Assembly (NCBI GenBank): GCA_035236585.1
Contig: CP141132.1
Span: forward strand, 61,167,880 to 61,231,879
DNA: 64,000 bases
From: Warburgia ugandensis
Taxonomy: Eukaryota; Streptophyta; Magnoliopsida; Canellales; Canellaceae
Direction: 5' to 3'
The notes beneath the pieces are model-generated. The model was given only the letters and a program-made list of their open reading frames with translations, did no database searches and had not been told where the DNA came from. Positions 44,778 through 55,521 of this stretch are shown here, piece by piece (positions within the stretch are counted from its first letter, which is position 1; every line of letters begins with the position of its first letter). The position numbers were made by a program, and so were the translations under genes.

Positions 44778-46465
44778 GTTGGAATTAAATCGGGGACACA
44801 GATGGAATTAGTCTAGGGACACAGACTGTATTTCTAAAAAAGGACAGAGTTGGTATTAAAATGGGGACTTGTTGGTAATTCTTGAGATCTTCCAAGGGCA
44901 GAACCGGAATTTTCCCTGGGTTATGGTTTTTCACGAAAAAACCTAGAAAACGATGATGGAAACCGAAAGAGGGGAATAAGGGAGAAGAAGGGAGAAAGGA
45001 GGGAGGAAGGAGAAGAAGAAGGAAAGGAGGAGAGGAATGCGGGACGAAACCCAATTTAGGTTTTCTCCCCCTAAACTGTGCGATGATGTAGAGAAAGACC
45101 GCCGGAGAAGAGAAGTGAGAGGGAGAGATACTGGGAAGGGGAGAAGGCAGAGGTAAGGGGGTTTCCATTTTTGTGCGATCTGGGCAAGGTGAAGGGAAGT
45201 GAGATGGTAGGAGAAGGAGGGATGTAGGGGTGCTAGATCTCAGTGGAAAAAAAATGACGCCCCTTCTAGGCGTCGTCTGGCAGTGGCAAAGATGGGCAGA
45301 GAGAGAGAGAGAGAGATGATGAGAAGAGTGGGAGGAGGCAGGGTGGTCTTGACTTCGACTGGCAGAGGAGATGGGGATGCGTTGTTGCGATTGAAAGGAA
45401 TAGAGAGTAGAGAGAGGAAGAAGAATAGATAGAGCGTGAGAGGGAAAGTGCGAGAGAGGGTGAAGATAGGAGTGAAGCAGACCAGAGATCTAATTTGGTG
45501 GGGCGTCGACTGGTTGAAGGATTGGAGGCAGAGATACCTGTGTTGGTGTGTGGAAGATCTAGGGCAGACTAGCTGGAGGAGAAAAAAAAACCAGTGAAAA
45601 GAAAACAGGGTGAGATAGGAAGAGAGATGAGTGTGGGAGCGTGGCTGGGGCATTGAATAGACTAGAGAGAGAGAGGAGATTTGAGAGAGGCAAATGGTCT
45701 GGCTTGAGGGCCAGGGAACGTGAAGAGATGGAAGGTGCTGATAGAGAGAGGGAAAGTGAGAGAAAAAGAAGAGAGGGACGTTGTGAGAGTGGAGAGGAGA
45801 ACGTGCCGCCCAGCCCAGTCTATCAGTTTCAGTTGAAGAAGAGAGTGGAAGAGAAGAGGAAGATTAGAGAAGGAGGAGGAAAATCCCCCAGCTAGGGTGG
45901 TGAAGAAGGGTGGAGAATGGAGAAAAGGGTATATAAAGAAAGAGAGAGAAAGAGACGTGAGATAGTGAGAAAGTGAGTGACGTGAAAGAGATGGAGAGAG
46001 ACGTGTAGGAGAGAGGTGCATAAGAGGGAAAGAGAAAAGAGGGGGGAGATAGAGAGAAAAGATAAGAGAAAAAGGGAGGTAAGAGTTAAAGAGATAGGTG
46101 GGGCCCACTAGAATTCTAGACTTGCTATAACTCTACAAGTCTTCAACTTTGTCATGTACTAGGATTCTTCAAATTCCATCTTATTTCCATGAAACTTCGT
46201 CTGATCTCCATCTAATATCCTTGATTCGATCTGGAGCGTCCACGCCTGAGTCGATCGATCTACAATGCACAGGACCCAATTATCGCAATCTAAACCATTC
46301 ATTAGCTTTAATAGTCATCTAACCACTAAATTTTACAATTCAACGGTTGGATGGCCAATTAAAGCTAAAATAAAATATTTTATGTAAAATCTTAAAATTA
46401 ATGGTCTAGATGCTCTAATTAAATACTAAATTAGGGGTATTTTTATCAAAATTGAACACTTAACA
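44778..46465 (-). repeat. Athila-type LTR (minus), 5' part; outer LTR of the mosaic
   Basis: Reverse complement of 42,762-44,490 with only sporadic mismatches over about 1.69 kb. It starts on the minus strand with TGTTAAGTGTTCAATTTTG at 46,465 next to the ACAGT duplication and stops about 290 bp short of a full LTR at 44,778. Confidence 0.9.
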
Positions 46466-46470
46466 ACAGT

Positions 46471-49194
46471 ATCACTCCTCATCTCGTTATATCAATAATA
46501 GAAGCTTTCTCCATACCAAATCCTTTAGTTGGAAAGGTGTTTCAATACTAGTCTCCAAACTTCGCTTTCCAACTGTCTTTCACTTTTCATATGTGACTTA
46601 ATTCCTCAATGAATGTTTACATTCATAATAGAACTATGAAAACAAATCAAGTAGCATCTTCCCTCAATGATACTAGTACATACTACAAATATGATCTCCT
46701 AACTATTATTGATTTCCATCAGAGAATTTTCTTCTCGAAGAATTTATTCAAAATCCTATCAAATGTTTATGGTGAATCTATCATCATAGATCGAATGTTC
46801 TCATTTTAGAGGCTTAATTAACATAAGATTGCCATTAGGATTTCTAGCAATATTCATACTTATGTCAAAAGTCTCTTATCTCTAACAGAGTCCACTTACT
46901 ACGTTCATGGTTGAATCCATTGCCATTATCCTCCTTAAATTTTCCTTGCTTGATGATTTTTCTTCAGGATCTTCCAGACCAAAAGTTCTATACATATAAT
47001 TGTCATCTTAATCCAGTAAAGTTAACCCTGAAAATTACTTCTATTTAATTTCTACAGTTGGTCTCTATACTTGATACGTACATATATAACAAATACCCTT
47101 TTGTTTAAAGGCAATTAAATGTCAGATGTTACTATATAGTGTGACAACTATGTTAACTCTTCTCCTTCCATTTCCTATATCGATATATTGTTCAATGATT
47201 TATTAAGGCTTTGTTATCAACCATTAAGTCTTAATTGTCAGGAGGTATCATCATAAGTAGCGATTCTCTCTATTCCTCAAATTTTATCTTTCAAGTACCA
47301 CCTCATACTTATCTTACAATAAAAATAATCATCCAATAGCTAATTTGTGCTGAAGCTTTTGGAGTGACAATTTTTAAGAAACACACAGGTAAGCATAGAG
47401 CATCTTCTTAGACATAGACAAAAATTATGTTCGACTACTTGTATACCCTTTCCTAGATTTATGGGCTACAAGCTCAAAGGTCTCTAAAGTGATCAATGCT
47501 TAACCACCTTTCTTTTTAATCCAATAAACAACATATTTTCCAGACCCAAAGTGACCTCCATAGCTTGTCATAGCATCTAGTACAGTCCCGGAATATCAGC
47601 AATCTTAGTCATTGTTTTGGTTCATTTCTCATTTCACCTCCGTCTCAATTGTTACTGAATCTATTGAGCTCTTAGGTCCTCCAATGACTTGGTCAAATCA
47701 ATTGACTTCCTTTAGGGAAAAACTCATGTCTACATACCCGTAATATTCCTCATAACTTAGGCTACTATCTACTAGATGCTATCATGGTTAATTAGATATG
47801 ATTTGAATACCTTAGTTCAATCAACATCATTCTAAAGATAACGACACTTAATTCTATTTGCTCTTCCAATTTGTCTTTATACTATTAGGGCCTCAAGTTG
47901 ATCCTTGATGATGCTCTTATTGATGAAGATCGATTGGACAAGTTACTATTCTTGCTCTTTACTTCTAGCTATAACTTCACTCAATCAGATAATGGCAATG
48001 TAGGGTCTTATCAACTTCTCCTTTCCATGGATTACGGCCACTGGTGTTTCGTCATAAACTAATGGATCTAATAAAATTCTAATATCACCAATGGATATAA
48101 GCATCCAACTACTTGTAAAATTAAATTCCTAGTTGGTCACTATCCCCAATTTCGACACTCTACTCAAAGACTGTATTTTCTACTATTTTATCTTCATCAT
48201 ACTCTTTCACCATAATATCACCAACTCGACAACTATTATTCCCTCAATTTGGAATGATTTATCTTTCAATTTGGCAATATGACTCAAGATGAGAGATTTT
48301 TGATTCCATACTTCTCCTTCCTATCCTCCATAAATCATGATCTTCTTATTCTGACTATTCAATGTCTCCATTTGATTTGTTGCATATAATCCCTACTACA
48401 TCCACACTTTTGTTCAACAGAGATGATGAACTGAATACTTCTAGGAAATGTTAAAATTTTCTAATATCATGGAACTCCTTCATCGTCTGTATTCTCAATA
48501 AATTCATACAATGTCTTAACAAGTTCATTAACATCTTGTTCATACCATGCTTCCCTCATATGTTCATGTCATAATCAATCGATTATCACAGATCTATCAT
48601 CCCCATCAGATTATCATCAAAATCTTTTAATAACTCTGTTATACTTCAAATTCCTTGTCATTCTCCTCAACTTTCATCTTTTACTCATGTTGTATTTCTC
48701 TTGATCATATATCCATTATTGGACTCATATTTTGATCTTCTCTATTCTTCTTGGAAGATAGCCATTTACTTTTCATAAAGTTCCAATTAAGTCATCTAAG
48801 TTCTTTAGAATTCTCACCTTTGATTGATCAAAGTTATCTCTTAAGGATTCCACTAGTATCATCTTGTTTTCTCATTCATTATTCCCATCATAGTCTTATT
48901 CTCATATACTAGTTTCCTTGTTTGCACCATGGCACAACAATCCTTATCCCCTAAGTATGTTAGCCTAGCTTTTTGCTAGAATTTGAGCCATCCAATACCT
49001 AAGCACTTGCTAGATCTATCTCCTTTCCACCTATTTATTTATGGTGTATTTCTTTGTGATCTAATATTATTTCGTATTCTAGTCATCTCTACTACATATA
49101 TTTAGACTACTTTTTCTTAATTATTCTCGTCGTATATGACTTTTGGACATGCAGGACTGGCTGTGAAAGGATAAAATTGGGCTTTGATACCAAC
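46471..49194 (-). other. internal region of the large minus-strand element, no pol recognised
   Basis: About 2.7 kb between the Athila insertion and the primer-binding site. On the minus strand all frames are short. A weak MVQTRK-like start near 48,930 could be the ghost of a gag, but no domain can be named. Confidence 0.5.
49181..49192 (-). other. primer-binding site for tRNA-iMet
   Basis: Minus-strand TGGTATCAAAGC, differing at one base from the usual TGGTATCAGAGC, two bases beyond the LTR end. It primes minus-strand synthesis in LTR retrotransposons. Confidence 0.8.
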
Positions 49195-51527
49195 TGTGAT
49201 GACCCCGGTTTTCACATGCATTTTTAAATGCAAAACTAATTCCTAATGCAGGATCGATGCCTATTTGAAAACGCTTTTATGAAACAATGCAATGCAGCAG
49301 AAAAATCTTTTATTTTAAATTCATTTTGAAAACCCCAAGTGTCATTTTCTTTCAAAACGAACTAAGTAATTTTGAATTTTTTTTTATTTTAAGACAATCG
49401 TATATAAACCTTAGGTCTATCCAGTCACAGCTCATAGTCCAACTGTAGTAATTACAGATACATGTCCAAAGGATAGATTAGATACTCACATTTATGCTTG
49501 TCTTCTCTTCATTCATGTGATAGTAGCACTAACATATCCTAATGCTTCTTCTAATCCTGTGTGGAGCTAATCTGTAAAAATAATATATTTGGGTGAGTAT
49601 TCCTCATACTTAGTAGGTGATCTGATACTACTATTTTGAAAACATGGCATGCAACATACATGGTTTCAAAAGAGGCTTTCCATGTGAAACATCATGCAAT
49701 TTCTTTTGTATAAACATGCATTGTTATGCATAAATCATACGCTTGTTTTGCACATTTTCAATCATGAGATCTTTTATCGAAATCCAAAAAATCAAGAATA
49801 TAAATATTACAAAAATCATAGAGTAGTGATTACTCAATCCATGTACGAAGATCTCAACAAAAATATCAAGTTGATTAGTCAATGAATCATAAACTAATCA
49901 TAATCATGAAATTCTTAAAATAGTAATCGGTCAAAGCAGATGATAGCATCACTGTCATGCACATGATTCTCTTGGCGAACCCATCACACCAATTGGTCAC
50001 GAGTACTCGTATATGACCATCTCAATGCTATATGCATATCGATAACACTAAAATCATAGGGCCAACTATGCTCACAACTAGAACACATCTAAAATCATGT
50101 CTCCAGTATTTAGAGACCAATCCACCATAGCCTCCATGGCGACTATGGATATGTCCCCAAAAGGGTCCCGTGAACACCTCTAATGGTCGTCCCTGTTTAC
50201 CACAGCAATCGAGGAAGGGACAATGCCATTTTGGCAGTGATACCATCCACTTTTTGTGGTAAAGGCCGGAAGGCCAACCCTGTACACAAACAACCTCTTA
50301 GCATAGTACCCACCAGGCTCAATAGCCTAAAAATATAGATACATGAAACCCCAATCTCAATCACTGTAAATCATGCAATCTATGCAATGAGTTTCAAAAC
50401 ATGCGAGCAATGCATATAAATATGCATATATGCTAAATCTCAATCATCACAGATCGTGCAATTCATGCAACTAGTTGCAAAACATGTATGTAGTGCCTAT
50501 ATAAAGACTAGTTACCAAATAAGCAATTGCATGCAAGATCATAAGGAAAATCTGCATATTGAGAATATCAAATCGCAAAAAACATACTAAACACTGTCAT
50601 CAGGATTAAATAAATAAATTAAAGTTTGAAAATGCATTTGAAAATGTAGTTGTATCAAACAACCTACTCGACCATCATCACTTAAATCACGTCCCTCTTC
50701 AATTCAAGTCCTAGAGTACCTTGGTGAGGTCTTAGATGTTATTTGGACAAAATATGAGTATTATTTCTAGATTCACAGATCAGCAGCTAGATCTATGCGA
50801 TAAGCTATAGATTCCTGATTTGTGGGTTTTCTAATGGTTGATCTATATGATTTAGGTTTGATCTAGGTATAATGATCTCCTAACATACCTAATGGATCAA
50901 TCTATGAGAATTGATCATCTTTGATCTCATAGATCTATGAGATTTTTATGGTTTTTAGGCTATAGTCACATGAAATGGTCCAATGATCCTAAATTTTATA
51001 GTATCATTAGGTCCACATCATTAATAGGAACGCAACAGTTCTTTCAGATCGTCCATCAGAGTTATATAGCCTCCTTAATTGTAATTTTAGTACTGTAGGT
51101 TAGATAAACGATCTTGATCTGACAAGATTGTGTATGCAAGTCATGGTTCCCAGGAAGCATGTGCATCCCGGTCGAACTAAGACCACACCCATAGACTTGC
51201 ACACACCCAAAGGATACTCCAACATGTGCGTTTTGATCATGCTTTACGGGCGTGCGTCCTAGGTACAGGATCAGATCGCCTATGTAATTGACTGTTGCCG
51301 AAGAAGACAACAGGCGCAGTTGTCGCAGGTAATAATTTCTAAGTCTGATTAACTCTAAATTAAAATGGTTTGTAGATCAGGATCTTACCTTCACTTCTAT
51401 CAATTTTGGAGTCATTCCGTGTTCATTTGGTGCCTAAAAACAAGAATTTCATGCCAGAGGTTCACCGAAAAATGCATTGTTGCTAGAATTTGAATTTCAG
51501 CCCGATGAATGGTGAAACTAACTCTGA
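49195..51527 (-). repeat. 5' LTR of the large minus-strand element, truncated
   Basis: Aligns with 29,829-32,150. It keeps the proper end (GGGGTCATCACA on the minus strand) but loses its first ~670 bp, replaced at 51,527 by RTE-LINE sequence. Confidence 0.85.
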
Positions 51528-53097
51528 TATGTAGGAAAGGACAATAATGGAAATGTTGCAACGATAGTAGTGGATAAAGAATTAAAGGATAAAGTTCTAA
51601 ATATTAAAGAACTACTGATAGAATTTTAATAATAAAACATGTTCTAAGAGAGAAGTTCAGAAAAATTATAAGTGCATACGCATTGCAAGCAGGGTTAGAA
51701 GGTAGAATCAAGATATTGTTTTGGGAAGATATAGAGGGGTCATTCAAGAAATTACTAATACATAGGGGACATTTATAGGAGCATACTTAAATGGTCAGGT
51801 AGGAAAAGAAAATGAAGGATATGATAGGGTCCATGAGGGTATGTTATTGGAGAATGAAATGAGATGGGGAAAGCTATCCTCAATTTGGCTTTGGCATATA
51901 ACCTAGCCTTGGTAAACACATTCTTTAAGAAGAGGAATGGACTTTAAATAATCTTTAAAAGTGGACTGTACAAAAGCCAAATATACTTTTTTATACTTAG
52001 GAATAGTCAAAGATCAATATGTAAGGATTGTCAAGTGATACTTGGTGAGAGTTTAATCTCACAACATAGGTTAGTAGTTATGGATATCTACATTAAAACA
52101 TGGAAGAAAGGAAATGAACTTAATAGGTGCCCTAAAAACTAAGTGTTGGAACTTAAAAGGGAGAAAATAATAGCATTCACAAATAAGCTGATGGTAGAAG
52201 AAAATTGGAACAATGAAATAGAAGTAAACACCATGTGGATTAATATGGTCAAGTTCATAAGAAAGTGACAAAAGTTGTACTAGGAGTATCTAAAGGTAAA
52301 AGGTAATCAATGAAGAAAACTTGGTGGTGGAGTGAAAAGGTGCAAAATGTTATTAAAAAAAATGGGATTGTTTTAAAGCATGCTAGAGAACCAGAAATAA
52401 TGAAAACTTTGAGCAATATAAGAATGCTAAAAAGGTTGCTAAGATAGTAAGTGAGGCTTAACTCAAGGCATATGATAATCTTTGTAATAGATTAAGATCA
52501 AGAGAAGATGATAAAGATGTGTTTAAACTAGCAAAAATAAGAGAACAGAAGGGTAAGGACTTAGACCACACTATGAAACTTTTGAAAGAGTGATGGAGAC
52601 AAGGCCACAACATGAGACAAGTGTATTAGAGAACCAATTTGGTGTCATGCCTGGGAGGTCTACCATGGAAGCTATTTTCCTTTCCATAAGAATTAATATG
52701 GTGTGTGTTGGGTGAGAGAGGGATTTACGGGGTATATGGATATAATTAAAGATATATATGAGGGAGTAGTAACAAAAGTTAGAACTACTAGCGAAGAGAC
52801 CAGTGATTTTCTTATCATTGTAGGATTGCACCAAGTATTGCCATTAAGCCTGTGCCTTTTCACATTGGTTATGGACGTGATAAAGTTGGTATGGGTTCAT
52901 TTTATGGGGGTTGATAAGTGCGTGGGTAAATAGGCTAGCTTAGGAGAATAAGATATGTATTGTCTATGGAATAAGCACACATTGACAAGTAAGAGTCTGG
53001 AGTTAGTAGATATGATGAAACTAGGAGAGTCAATATCTCTTGTATCTAAGAAACCAAGTGAAAAAGGTCTAAAACTAAATAAGTCGATGGGTATAAG
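51522..53097 (+). pseudogene. RTE-type LINE pseudogene, first copy of a tandem duplication
   Basis: The plus strand carries broken frames of an endonuclease/reverse transcriptase LINE. Endonuclease-domain traces: SAYALQAGLEGRIK, LFWEDIEG, FGFGI and LALVNTFFKKRNG; then TLISQHRLVVMDI and W-containing TKTWWWSEKVQNVIKK. RT traces: ENQFGVMPGRSTMEAI near 52,628 and DIIKDIYEGVVTKVRTTS, IVGLHQVLPLSLCLFTLVMD at 52,740-52,880. The catalytic centre between them is deleted, and stops and frameshifts are frequent. The order and motifs match plant RTE-clade LINEs. Unlike copy 2 it runs on past LHQVLPL for another ~250 bp before the second copy starts. Confidence 0.85.
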
Positions 53098-54424
53098 CTC
53101 TGATATGTAGGAAAGGACAATAATGGAAATGTTGCAGCGATAGTAGTGGATAAAGAATTAAAGGATAAAGTTCTAAATATTAAAGAGCTACTGATAGAAT
53201 TTTAATAATAAAACTTGTTGTAAGAGAGAAGTTCAGAAAAATTATAAGTGCATACACATTGCAAGCAGGGTTAGAAAGTAGAATCAAGATATAATTTTGG
53301 GAAGATATAGAGGGGTCATTCAATAAATTACTAACACATAGGGGACATTTATAGAAGCAGACTTAAATGGGCAGCTAAGGGAAAGAAAATGAAGGATATG
53401 ATAGGGTACGTGAGCGTATGTTTTTGGAGAATGAGATGAGATGAGGGAAGCTATCCTCAATTTGGCTTTGGCATATAACCTAGCCTTGGTAAACACATTC
53501 TTTAAGAAGAGGAATGGACTTTAAATAACCTTTAAAAGTGGACTCTATAAAAGCCAAATAGACTTTTTTATACTTAGGAATAGTCAAAGATCAATATGTA
53601 AGGATTGTCAAGTAATACTTGGTGAGACTTTAATCTCACAACATAGGTTAGTAGTTATGGATATCTAAATTAAAACATGGAAGAAAGGAAATGAACTTAA
53701 TAGGTGCCTAAAAACTAAGTGTTGGAACTTAAAAAGGGCGAAAATAATAGCATTCACAAATAAGCTGATGGTAGAAGAAAATTGGAACAATGAAATAGAA
53801 GTAAACACCATGTGGATTAATATGGTCAAGTTCATAAGAAAGTGACAAAAGTTGTACTAGGAGTATCTAAAGGTAAAAGGTAATCAATGAAGAAAACTTG
53901 GTGGTGGAGTGAAAAGGTGCAAAATGTTATTAAAAAAAATGGGATTGTTTTAAAGCATGCTAGAGAACCAGAAATAATGAAAACTTTGAGCAATATAAGA
54001 ATGCTAAAAAGGTTGCTAAGATAGTAAGTGAGGCTTAACTCAAGGCATATGATAATCTTTGTAATAGATTAAGATCAAGAGAAGATGATAAAGATGTGTT
54101 TAAACTAGCAAAAATAAGAGAACAGAAGGGTAAGGACTTAGACCACATTATGAAACTTTTGAAAGAGTGATGGAGACAAGGCCACGACATGAGACAAGTG
54201 TATTAGAGAACCAGTTTGGTGTCATGCCTGGGAGGTCTACCATGGAAGCTATTTTCCTTTCCATAAGAATTAATATGGTGGGTGTTGGGTGAGAGAGGGA
54301 TTTACGGGGTATATGGATATAATTAAAGATATATATGAGGGAGTAGTAACAAAAGTTAGAACTACTAGCGAAGAGACCAGTGATTTTCTTATCATTGTAG
54401 GATTGCACCAAGTATTGCCATTAA
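53098..54424 (+). pseudogene. RTE-type LINE pseudogene, second copy of the tandem duplication
   Basis: Begins with the same CTCTGATATGTAGGAAAGGA as 51,522, giving a 1,576-bp period, and matches copy 1 up to GCACCAAGTATTGCCATTAA near 54,424, including the same internal stops and the same RT deletion. The first few hundred bases carry several differences, while the last ~600 differ at only a handful of sites. The two copies therefore arose by segmental duplication of an already dead LINE, not by two insertions. Confidence 0.9.
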
Positions 54425-54900
54425 TGATGAAAAAAACTTGCTGATTGTTTAGGCATTTTAGGTGTATTTTTTTAATTTTTCTTAGTGCATAATACTCTAT
54501 TTCCTGAAGTTGGTACCTATTGCTATTTTTATTTTTCAAAAAATTTAAAAAAGAAAAAATGGCAAGTGGAGTTTCATCAAAGAAATAGAATTTCCTTGAT
54601 TTCCTAAAATAGGACTTTTTCTTCTTCTTATTTTTTTAGTGAATGTTGTAGGGAGGCACATTGTATCTTACAATTTCAATTTTAATTGTAAAACAGTTGT
54701 ATTAAAGCAGTGCACGTGTGGGATAAGGTGGTCCATACTTGATCTTCTTCAAAAATCCCACTATAAGTTTTCCTCACCCTTTTTATTTTTTAGTATAATT
54801 ACATTTAGAATAATTTTTTATTGTTTGGTAGTGTAATTGCATATAGTAGCATATTTTATAATTATTACATTTTTGGGGTTTGCATTAATTTATTATTTTT
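54425..54900. other. unassigned AT-rich junction
   Basis: Between the LINE duplication and the second Athila leader. T/A-rich, no LTR end recognised. The 5' LTR expected for the second Athila copy is not here. Confidence 0.4.
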
Positions 54901-55521
54901 AATTGCATTCTTAACGCACATTTATCGCTTTAAAGTGATTTTTATGTTGATCAAACTACAATGAGGTGTGAAAATTAATTAGTAAAGGCACCCAACCCAC
55001 AAGATCAAGGGTGGATTTATTCACTACCTCTTGACCCACCTAGGATAATCACCACAAGCGCATAACTCAATCGTCCAAATTAATTTAAAATTAATTAGAA
55101 GAGACTTATAGAGGCCATCACATGCTCGTAGGACCCTCTTAATAGGACGTGATCTATTGTCACTCCAGTGGCTTCTGAGCACTGTGATTATAATGGGGGT
55201 CTTAAATTCTAAGTAAATTTCCCACACCTTCCATTGATGTCGATTGAGGTTTAAACACCTTTTGATATGAGGAATGTATTAACCACTTTAGAGTAGAACC
55301 TAACTGGTAAGCAGTAGTCAAATGTGAAAGAGAGGAGGATTATTAGATTAGGCTAATCTAAAAGCATCTTCTCACACATGTTCAAGAAAATCAAATTGCC
55401 TACTTGCTAACCTTAGGGTTGTTTGAATTTTGTGCTATATCATTGTCCATCAATAGCATTTAGGTTGCATTATGTAGGGTAGTTTTTTCTATTAAAAAGA
55501 AATAAAAAACCACATGATCAA

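Larger units (their letters stand above)
33476..46465 (-). mobile_element. rearranged Athila-type Ty3/gypsy element (12,990 bp) with target duplication ACAGT
   Basis: The outermost ends are proper LTR ends on the minus strand: TGTTAAGTG... at 46,465 and ...CAATCAACA at 33,476, flanked by ACAGT at 33,471-33,475 and 46,466-46,470, so the unit entered the genome as one piece. Inside, in plus coordinates: LTR end (minus, 33,476-33,801), RNase H-RT-protease-gag (minus, 33,851-38,247), 5' leader (minus, to about 38,860), LTR end part (plus, 38,860-40,050), integrase (plus, 40,051-41,088), 3' region (plus), LTR (plus, 42,762-44,777), LTR (minus, 44,778-46,465). The integrase reading frame is thus split between strands, with about 35 codons missing between the halves. 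Confidence 0.85.
29829..51527 (-). mobile_element. large LTR retrotransposon (minus), host of the nested Athila mosaic
   Basis: Two direct copies of a ~3-kb LTR (29,829-32,824 and 49,195-51,527) flank the unit. On the minus strand the upstream LTR ends ...GGGGTCATCACA at 49,195 and is followed after two bases by TGGTATCAAAGC, a primer-binding site for initiator tRNA-Met with one mismatch. The downstream LTR is preceded by a GAAGGGGGTAA polypurine tract (32,825-32,838). These fix the orientation. Subtracting the inserted Athila unit leaves only about 3.4 kb of internal DNA (32,825-33,470 and 46,471-49,194), in which I find no gag or pol domain, so it is a non-autonomous or very eroded member. 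The upstream LTR is cut short at 51,527 and the downstream one lacks its last ~14 bp, so no target duplication can be read. Confidence 0.8.
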
